A stretch of DNA of 35,678 nucleotides from Abditibacteriota bacterium (GTDB taxonomy: Bacteria; Armatimonadota; UBA5829). A program made the translations under genes and the position numbers. Under the pieces are notes generated by a model. That model was not told the origin of the DNA. It made no database searches and saw nothing but the letters and a program-made list of their open reading frames with translations. How positions within the stretch are numbered: position 1 is the stretch's first letter; each line of letters begins with the position of its first letter. Shown piece after piece: positions 7,390 through 13,425 of this stretch. The stretch spans positions 1 to 35,678 of the forward strand of contig JAFSVJ010000121.1 of assembly GCA_017445025.1 (NCBI GenBank), in the 5' to 3' direction.

Positions 7390-8148
7390 CTATACACTTG
7401 GATCTATATCATTAGGATTAGGTAAGGTCTTTAAAACCTCTCTTGCATCAATGGGGTTTTCTACGGGACTGTCGCTTATTATTCTACCATCTTTAAAACG
7501 AATAATTCTGTTTGTATGTTCTCCAACATCCTGTTCGTGAGTAACCAATATAATGGTCTTACCCTCTTTATGAAGCTCTTGGAATAGCAAAAGAATTTCT
7601 TCGGTTGTTCTTGTATCAAGGTTTCCCGTAGACTCATCACCAAATAACACCAATGGGTCATTTATTATTGCTCTTGCAATAGCAACTCTCTGTTGCTGAC
7701 CACCGGACATTTCAGTAGGTTTATGGTGCATTCTGTCACCAAGACCTACTCTAATTAATGCTTGCTTTGCTTTCTCTTCATCCACAACCCCACCGGGTTT
7801 ATAATGTTGAGGAACTACCACTTGAGCAACGGCATCCATCTTAGATATTAGATTATAACTTTGAAAAATAAAACCTATTTTAGCGGCTCTTATTTCTGCC
7901 AAGCGATCGTCATTTAATTTTGATACATCTTGACCGTCAAATTCATAAGTTCCGTTAGTAGGTTTATCAAGACAACCTAAAATATTCATTAATGTGGATT
8001 TACCGGAACCGGAAGTTCCCATAATGGCAACAAATTCACCGGGGTATATATCAAGATCTATGTGCCTTAAAGCATACAACGGCTCACCACCCACATTATA
8101 GACTTTTTGTATATTTCTAACCTTAATGATCGGTTTATTATTATCCAT
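7390..8148 (-). CDS. ABC transporter ATPase, MacB/LolD type
   Basis: 252 residues. Walker A GTSGSGKST (about 44-52), Q-loop FQSYNL, signature SGGQQQR (about 148-154), Walker B LVLFGDES with the catalytic Glu, D-loop GNLD, and H-switch VTHE are all present, so it should be active. The residues after the Walker B Glu are ST where the family nearly always has PT (ADEPT becomes GDEST). It pairs with the permease encoded 31 nt downstream and powers the tripartite efflux complex. A ~27-residue tail after the H-switch region ends in SPVENPIDAREVLKTLPNP, a modest C-terminal extension. Confidence 0.93.
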   Translation of the reverse strand: MDNNKPIIKVRNIQKVYNVGGEPLYALRHIDLDIYPGEFVAIMGTSGSGKSTLMNILGCLDKPTNGTYEFDGQDVSKLNDDRLAEIRAAKIGFIFQSYNLISKMDAVAQVVVPQHYKPGGVVDEEKAKQALIRVGLGDRMHHKPTEMSGGQQQRVAIARAIINDPLVLFGDESTGNLDTRTTEEILLLFQELHKEGKTIILVTHEQDVGEHTNRIIRFKDGRIISDSPVENPIDAREVLKTLPNPNDIDPSV

Positions 8149-8215
8149 ATTAACACTTCTTTAAAAGATATTCTAACCAAGGATTTTTTTGAAAACCCTT
8201 GATATTAGCATTTGA

Positions 8216-9901
8216 CTACATTGGCGGCGGACCCATTCTCCTGGTGTTTTTACCATCTTTAGGGGCACCTTTACCCATCATAATCTCAGCACTGCGAGGG
8301 GCTATAACTTCTTGACCTTCTTTTAATTTATCAATAACTTCAACTGATTCTTCACCAATAATACCTACCTTAAATTCGATAGGTTTTGGCTTTCCATCTT
8401 CCCCCATCACAAACGTAGTTCCTATATCACCCTTTACTTCACAATAATCTGTATTTAATGTTAAAATATTATCTTTTGTATCAACTATAAATTCACAAGT
8501 GGCATTCATTTCAGGTTTTAATTCTTGATTATTCCCATCTAATACAACTTCAACAGGAACAGTTGTCACACCACTATTTGTTTCAGCAGAAGCTGAAATT
8601 CTTGATACTACTCCGGTATATTTTTTGTCAGGATAAGCATCAACAGAAACATTAACAACTTGACCTTTAACTATATTATAAACATCTGTTTCGTCAACAT
8701 CAACTGAAACCTGCATTTTTGTGGTATCAGCAAGTTCAAATATTACAACTCCTTCAGAGTTTGAAGACATACTGTTTCTACCGGATTGTACAATGGCTCC
8801 TTCATCTGTCCATTTTTTTACAAGAACACCATCACGAGGAGCTTTTATAAATGTATAATCATAATTCTTTTTTGCGTTTTCTAATGAAGATTTAGCACTG
8901 TCTAGGTTAGCTCGTGCCTGAGCAACAGAAGCTTCCTTAACTTGAATTTGCTTAACATTAGCTTCAGCAAGCTTTAAGCTCTCTTGGGCACTTTTAAGAG
9001 AACTTTCAGCTGATTTAACATTATTTTTCTTAACATCCACATTATAAACATTTGCCTGTGCTGTCTTTAATGCCAATTCGCAAGATTTAACTTTCTCCTT
9101 AGCTGTGACCAAATCTGCAGAGAGTTCGCTTTTAACCGTATCAAGCTTTGTTTTTGCGGAAGCAAGATTTGCTTCTGAAGAGATAAACTGCTCTTCACTT
9201 GTTTCAAAATCTTTCTTTGAAAGATAACCTTTTTTATAAAGAGCTCGGTTTCTGTCAACTGTGTTCTTAGCAACATTGTAAGCAGCAAGGGCTTGATCGT
9301 AACTTGATTGAGCATTTCTCAAACTTTGATTATTGGTTGCGTTTTGAAGTTTTTGCACTGCTTGTTTTGCTTGAGCTAAATTTGATTTGGCTGTAGCTAT
9401 TTCATTATTAGAAATGGTGGGCTGAGCTTTAGACTCATCTTGGGCAACCTTGAGTTTTAACCGGGCAGAATTAACATTTTCGGTTGCGGTTATAATATCA
9501 CTTGATGATTGTGTTCTCTGCATTTCCAAAGACTTAATAGCACTTTCAAGTTGAGCCTCAGCAGATTTTACATTATTCTGCTCTTTTTCTAAGGTAGTTA
9601 AAACATCAACAGGATCTATTTTTGCAAGCAACTGTCCCGCTTTAACATAATCTCCTTCATCTGCATACAAATTAAGAATTGTTCCGCTGACATTGGATTT
9701 TATTTCAATATTGGTCACAGGTTCAACAACTCCGTCTGCTGAAACACTGTTTACAATAGACCCCATCATAACTTTGCCCTTTTCAATGGGACCGGCGGGT
9801 TTTTTAGATTTTTGGAAATAGAAAAATATACCTAAACCTATAGCCAAAAGTATAACAATTATTATTAAAGGCTTAATTAATTTTTTTATTTTGTCTTTCA
9901 T
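8216..9901 (-). CDS. HlyD/MacA-type periplasmic adaptor (membrane fusion protein)
   Basis: 561 residues, longer than typical MacA (about 370). A single N-terminal membrane anchor (about 10-27) is followed by the first half of a biotinyl-lipoyl domain (NIEIKSNVSGTILNLYADEG). Then comes an unusually long Ala/Ser/Lys-rich alpha-helical hairpin (about 95-340), the second lipoyl half (YDYTFIKAPRDGVLVKKW), a beta-barrel and membrane-proximal domain, and a Met/Pro-rich tail (RRMGPPPM). It would bridge the inner-membrane ABC permease and the TolC-like channel. AGGAG lies just upstream of ATG 9901, and the gap to the tolC-like gene is 9 nt, so translation is probably coupled. The long hairpin may reflect a deeper periplasm or a shorter TolC partner. 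Confidence 0.9.
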   Translation of the reverse strand: MKDKIKKLIKPLIIIVILLAIGLGIFFYFQKSKKPAGPIEKGKVMMGSIVNSVSADGVVEPVTNIEIKSNVSGTILNLYADEGDYVKAGQLLAKIDPVDVLTTLEKEQNNVKSAEAQLESAIKSLEMQRTQSSSDIITATENVNSARLKLKVAQDESKAQPTISNNEIATAKSNLAQAKQAVQKLQNATNNQSLRNAQSSYDQALAAYNVAKNTVDRNRALYKKGYLSKKDFETSEEQFISSEANLASAKTKLDTVKSELSADLVTAKEKVKSCELALKTAQANVYNVDVKKNNVKSAESSLKSAQESLKLAEANVKQIQVKEASVAQARANLDSAKSSLENAKKNYDYTFIKAPRDGVLVKKWTDEGAIVQSGRNSMSSNSEGVVIFELADTTKMQVSVDVDETDVYNIVKGQVVNVSVDAYPDKKYTGVVSRISASAETNSGVTTVPVEVVLDGNNQELKPEMNATCEFIVDTKDNILTLNTDYCEVKGDIGTTFVMGEDGKPKPIEFKVGIIGEESVEVIDKLKEGQEVIAPRSAEIMMGKGAPKDGKNTRRMGPPPM

Positions 9902-9910
9902 GCCAATCTC

Positions 9911-11332
9911 CTATTTATCAAGAGAGTCTTTATCTTTCTCTCTTTCGGCAACAGATTTATCTACACTATCACCAATCTTCAAATTATTTAAAGCAGAACT
10001 TCCCTTGCCATAGACCTCTTCAACTTTTTTCTCATTAGCAAGATTAATCCTTTCATCCTCTAAACCTAACATTCCGGTTTGATAATCAAGCTCTATATAA
10101 GCTAATTTCAAATTATATTTACTGTCAATTAAATTAGACAGGGCTGTGTCATACTGAACCTGGGCATTCAAAATATCCAAATTAGTATTCATATTTAAAT
10201 TAAACTTTTCTCGTTGAACATCTCTGTTTTTTGAAGCAGATTCAAAACCTATTTTAGAGGCATCCAGTTGTTCCTTGGAAATAGTAATATCATAGTATAA
10301 TTTCTTTAATGAAGTTATAATATCTCTCTCTAACTCTGCTCTGTTTTCAATAGCATTTTCCAAATTAGCCTTACTTTGTTTTATCTTGGCTTGGGTGCTG
10401 AATCCGTCAAAAATGTTCCAAGAGATATATCCCATTATTCTTCCGTCAGTATTATGTCCTGTCACATATTCATCATTAAATTTTTTACCATATTCGGCAT
10501 TAACATAGAATAGGGGCCACAGGTCCATATCAGCTTTTTTCTTACTGATTTTAGCACTGTCAATAGCCAAATCATAGGCTTTTAAGTCAGTTCTGTTATC
10601 AAGAGCTAATTTCACATATTCTTCTTTGGTTAAATTTGCCTCTTCTATATCCACAGATTCTTCCGCAAAATCAAGTTCCTCTGTGTCCGGAATACCGAGC
10701 AAATTTATCAAGTCTCTCTTGGCATCTTCATATTGATTTTCAGCTGAAAGAAGGGTCACCTTTGCATTGGCAACTGAGGATTGTATAGGATAAATATCTA
10801 CCGGTGCCAACTCTCCTAAATCTATTTTTTCTTGATATTCCTTTTCTTCATCTGTATAGTATTGAAGAGATGTTTGCTTAAGGTCAATCAATTCTTTATA
10901 GTGTTGACAATTATAGTAATCCACGGTCACTCTGTAGAGAACATCTTGATAAGTTCTAAACACGGAATTGATGGTTTGCTTTTCGTCTTTTTTGGCACCT
11001 TGGACTGTCAAATATCTGAGACCTGTATCAAAAAGCTTTAAATTGGCAGAAAGAGTTGTGCTTTTTATCATTGTGGAATCCCCATGCATATCCATCTCAA
11101 AAGTATTATTTCTGGCAGATAATGAAGGGAAATAATCACTGACAGCCATCTCGGTAGCAGCTTTTGAAGTAATTATTCTGTTTCTTGCAGCCTTTAAATC
11201 CGAATTATTATCTATTGCCATAGATATACAATCGGATAAGGACAATATCCTTTTGGGATTACTGTCTTCACCTTGACAATAGGCATAGACTGTAAACAGT
11301 AAAAGAATAAGAAGGAGAAATAGTTTTCTCAT
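9911..11332 (-). CDS. TolC-family outer-membrane efflux protein
   Basis: 473 residues with a Sec signal peptide (MRKLFLLLILLLFTVYAYCQ). The body has the tandem outer-membrane-efflux repeat: helical stretches beginning LSLSDCISMAIDNNSDLKAA and, in the second half, TKEEYVKLALDNRTDLKAY, with SKANLENAIENRAELERD and SAQVQY-like pairing segments. TolC trimers form the outer-membrane channel and periplasmic tunnel of tripartite pumps. First gene of the operon with the adaptor, ATPase and permease. AAAGGGG precedes ATG 11332. Its presence is the strongest evidence for an outer membrane in this organism. Confidence 0.9.
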   Translation of the reverse strand: MRKLFLLLILLLFTVYAYCQGEDSNPKRILSLSDCISMAIDNNSDLKAARNRIITSKAATEMAVSDYFPSLSARNNTFEMDMHGDSTMIKSTTLSANLKLFDTGLRYLTVQGAKKDEKQTINSVFRTYQDVLYRVTVDYYNCQHYKELIDLKQTSLQYYTDEEKEYQEKIDLGELAPVDIYPIQSSVANAKVTLLSAENQYEDAKRDLINLLGIPDTEELDFAEESVDIEEANLTKEEYVKLALDNRTDLKAYDLAIDSAKISKKKADMDLWPLFYVNAEYGKKFNDEYVTGHNTDGRIMGYISWNIFDGFSTQAKIKQSKANLENAIENRAELERDIITSLKKLYYDITISKEQLDASKIGFESASKNRDVQREKFNLNMNTNLDILNAQVQYDTALSNLIDSKYNLKLAYIELDYQTGMLGLEDERINLANEKKVEEVYGKGSSALNNLKIGDSVDKSVAEREKDKDSLDK

Positions 11333-11352
11333 ACATAACCCCTTTGTTGTTT

Positions 11353-11381
11353 CTTATACTATAACAATTAGATTTCTGAAA
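11353..11381 (-). promoter_or_regulatory. Possible weak promoter of the efflux operon
   Basis: Minus strand -35 TTTCAG (11376-11381), 17-nt spacer, -10 TATAAG (11353-11358). It is much poorer than the other promoters in the window, consistent with a regulated or activator-dependent operon. Nothing better is seen between the thiC terminator and tolC. Confidence 0.35.
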
Positions 11382-11394
11382 AACCCTCGTTAAT

Positions 11395-11438
11395 AAAAAA
11401 ATATTAAGACTATCGTTAAACTACAACAATAATCTTAA
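11395..11438 (-). terminator. Terminator of thiC
   Basis: Minus strand 12-bp stem with two G-U pairs (TTAAGATTATTG with CGATAGTCTTAA, 11404-11438), 11-nt loop, then a T-rich tract TATTTTTTT. It lies just after the thiC stop codon. Confidence 0.7.
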
Positions 11439-11451
11439 AAATCTTATATAT

Positions 11452-12741
11452 CTATTTCTTTTTAAAATAATCTTCTACAAGTTTAATGGCACAGAGGCCG
11501 GAGCACATAGAGCATACTTCTTCGTCTTCGGAAATCCTGTCACCACGAACTTTTTTGGCCCTTTCCGGATTAATGGCAAGATTATATTGGGCTGTCCAAT
11601 CTCTCTTCTTTCTTGCTACAGCCATTTCGTTATCCCAATCCATAGCACCGGGGATACCTTTTGCTATGTCGGCGGCGTGTCCCGCTATTCTTGTGGCAAT
11701 AACACCATCTTCCACATCTTGAACAGTAGGAAGAGCCAAATGCTCACTTGGTGTCACATAGCATAAGAAATCAGCACCGTTACAAGCGGCAAGAGCACCA
11801 CCAATAGCACAGGTAATGTGATCATAACCCGGGGCTATATCTGTTACCAAGGGACCCAAAACATAGAAAGGAGCATTATCACACAATTTTTTCTGTAATT
11901 GCATATTGGTTATAATTTGGTTTAAGGGCACATGTCCAGGACCTTCCACCATAGTTTGAACGCCGGCTTCTCTTGCTCTTCTCACCAAGTCACCTAAAAT
12001 TAAGAGCTCTTGAATTTGACCTCGGTCTGTGGCATCAGCCAAACAACCGGGTCTGAAACCGTCACCTAAGGATAGAGTTATATCATATTTTCTTGCTATT
12101 TCCAAAAGGCGATCATATTTCTCATAAAGAGGATTTTCTTTGTCATTGTGTAAAATCCAAGCTACCAAGAAAGAACCCCCACGAGAAACCACATCACAGA
12201 TTCTCTTGTGATTTTTGAGAGCTTCCACTGACTGACGTGTCACACCACAGTGAAGAGTCATAAAATCAACACCTTGCTCTGCTTGTTCTTCAATAACTCG
12301 GAAAATGTCCTCTTCCTTCATATTTACAACAGCACCGCCGTCCTTATACTGTTCCACTGCGGCAGCTTCGTAAATGGGAACGGTTCCCACCATTACGGGA
12401 GAGCGTTCTATCATGGCTTGTCTGATAGCTTTTATATCACCACCTGTAGAAAGATCCATTATAGAATCCGCACCGGCTTGAACCGCAACATCTATTTTTT
12501 GAAGCTCTTCCTCAAGATTACAATAATCCTTACTGGTTCCCATATTGGCATTGACTTTGGTCTTAAGACCGGAGCCCACACCACGAACCACTTTAAGATT
12601 GTGATTTATATTTTTTGGGATACAAATTGTTCCCTCACCTACTCTGCTTAAAACATCTTCCACAGACATTTTTTCATACAAAGCTACAGCTTCTATTTCT
12701 TTTGTAATAATACCCTTTCGGGCTGATTCCATTTGTGTCAT
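11452..12741 (-). CDS. thiC: Phosphomethylpyrimidine synthase (thiamine pyrimidine synthesis)
   Basis: 429 residues, the short form that lacks the extra N-terminal region of the E. coli enzyme. This radical-SAM enzyme converts aminoimidazole ribotide to hydroxymethylpyrimidine phosphate for thiamine. Visible hallmarks: NANMGTSKDY, DSIMDLSTGGD, TVPIYEAA, DFMTLHCGVT, SLGDGFRPGC, MVEGPGHVPL and, near the C-terminus, CSMCSGLC, the 4Fe-4S cysteines. Cysteine spacing is Cx2Cx3C, one residue shorter than the E. coli Cx2Cx4C. No other thiamine gene is adjacent. The ribosome site before ATG 12741 is weak. No recognisable TPP riboswitch lies upstream; instead there is an unidentified structured region at 12823-12932. 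Confidence 0.95.
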   Translation of the reverse strand: MTQMESARKGIITKEIEAVALYEKMSVEDVLSRVGEGTICIPKNINHNLKVVRGVGSGLKTKVNANMGTSKDYCNLEEELQKIDVAVQAGADSIMDLSTGGDIKAIRQAMIERSPVMVGTVPIYEAAAVEQYKDGGAVVNMKEEDIFRVIEEQAEQGVDFMTLHCGVTRQSVEALKNHKRICDVVSRGGSFLVAWILHNDKENPLYEKYDRLLEIARKYDITLSLGDGFRPGCLADATDRGQIQELLILGDLVRRAREAGVQTMVEGPGHVPLNQIITNMQLQKKLCDNAPFYVLGPLVTDIAPGYDHITCAIGGALAACNGADFLCYVTPSEHLALPTVQDVEDGVIATRIAGHAADIAKGIPGAMDWDNEMAVARKKRDWTAQYNLAINPERAKKVRGDRISEDEEVCSMCSGLCAIKLVEDYFKKK

Positions 12742-12822
12742 ATATATTTCTACTTTTAATTATGATATTCTGTTTAACTAAGAATAAATAATGGTCTATT
12801 CACACTTTCCTTCCACATATAT

Positions 12823-12932
12823 CCCGGGTGGTAGTCAAAAACTGCGAAAAGTTATAAGACTTTTCGGGAACCTTTAAGTTTTTCGCACTGCTCCCTAAGT
12901 CTCATTGCCACCCCCAAAGTTTTACTTAGGGA
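12823..12932. ncRNA. Candidate structured RNA of unknown class between rpsT and thiC
   Basis: A GC-rich island in an AT-rich genome with dense complementarity. Plus-strand coordinates: stem TCCCTAAGT (12892-12900) with ACTTAGGGA (12924-12932), whose 23-nt loop contains CCACCC (12908-12913) that can pair with GGGTGG (12826-12831), a pseudoknot. Two mutually exclusive 8-bp hairpins share one arm: CGAAAAGT (12845-12852) with ACTTTTCG (12859-12866), or TGCGAAAA (12843-12850) with TTTTCGCA (12880-12887). This is switch-like. On the minus strand it would sit about 80 nt before thiC. I could not match it to the TPP, cobalamin, SAM, FMN, glycine or T-box consensus, nor to 4.5S RNA; 6S RNA is not excluded. 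Strand is unresolved because no good promoter is seen on either side. Confidence 0.5.
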
Positions 12933-12950
12933 CAAATATGAATTGTTTTT

Positions 12951-12972
12951 AAAAAAAGCCCCTTTTGGGGCT
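12951..12972 (-). terminator. Terminator of rpsT
   Basis: Minus strand hairpin AGCCCC-aaaa-GGGGCT (12957-12972) followed by seven Ts, immediately after the rpsT stop codon at 12977. The hairpin is also followed by ATTTTT on the plus strand, so it could end a plus-strand RNA from 12823-12932. Confidence 0.85.
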
Positions 12973-12976
12973 ATTT

Positions 12977-13240
12977 TTAAGCATTGGCTTTTTGTAATTT
13001 CTTGGCAAGTCTTGACTTTCTTCTGGCAGCTTGGTTGGGATGAATAATACCTCTCTTGGCTGCTTTATCAATAGCACTAAATGATTCGCTCATTAATACT
13101 TGAATATTATCTGCTTTTTCATCAATGGCTAATCTGGTCTTCTTTGATAAAGTCTTAATCTTACTTTTTGCAGAAACATTTCTTAAATGATTTAATCTGG
13201 ACTTTTTAACGTCCTTCATAACTGATTTAATGTTTGGCAA
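12977..13240 (-). CDS. rpsT: 30S ribosomal protein bS20
   Basis: 87 residues, normal length for bS20, a helical protein that binds 16S rRNA. The start PNIKSVMKDVKKSRLNHLRN, the basic middle and the HPNQAARRKSRLAKKLQKA tail are typical (usual family ending: HKNxAARKKSRLxKKx). The initiator is TTG at 13240 with AGGGGGG seven bases upstream; E. coli rpsT also begins with UUG, tied there to autoregulation. Strong promoter at 13303-13332, terminator at 12951-12972, so it is a single-gene unit. Confidence 0.95.
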   Translation of the reverse strand: MPNIKSVMKDVKKSRLNHLRNVSAKSKIKTLSKKTRLAIDEKADNIQVLMSESFSAIDKAAKRGIIHPNQAARRKSRLAKKLQKANA

Positions 13241-13302
13241 TTATATTCCCCCCTAATTTTAGGTTATATTTTTGGACTGAGTTTTCTTTTTAAATACATT
13301 AT

Positions 13303-13332
13303 ATTATAACAAATTTTTATATAATTTGTCAA
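13303..13332 (-). promoter_or_regulatory. Promoter of rpsT
   Basis: Minus strand -35 TTGACA (13327-13332), 18-nt spacer, -10 TATAAT (13303-13308). Full consensus in both hexamers, as expected for a ribosomal protein gene. Confidence 0.85.
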
Positions 13333-13425
13333 GTTTTAAGAATTAAACCATAAAACAACGGACCGGTCACAATCCACAATTCGCAATTATCCCCATGTGA
13401 TAGAACATTGTGATTTATAAAATTA
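13333..13425. other. Intergenic stretch after the mannosidase gene
   Basis: Ninety bases between the mannosidase stop and the rpsT promoter. No clear terminator is visible. CACAAT and ATTGTG arms lie about 35 nt apart (near 13370 and 13410), with a CACAATCCACAATTCGCAATT-like tract between them. A similar CACAATTCACAAATTG tract occurs inside murB near 28517, hinting at a dispersed low-complexity repeat. Confidence 0.35.

Noticed and set aside
12250..12651. 133-codon plus-strand reading frame opposite thiC
   Set aside because: It lies entirely antisense to conserved thiC motifs, has no ribosome site and no protein-like pattern.
12826..12845. T-box antiterminator (GGGTGGTA...GCG) on the plus strand
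   Set aside because: The match to the T-box bulge stops after GGTGGTA, no specifier stem is seen, and no plus-strand gene follows.
12742..12975. TPP riboswitch upstream of thiC
   Set aside because: A TGAGA string and flanking GGGG are present on the minus strand, but the conserved 3' part (CTGAT...GGTAATACC...GTAGGGA) is missing and the pairings differ.
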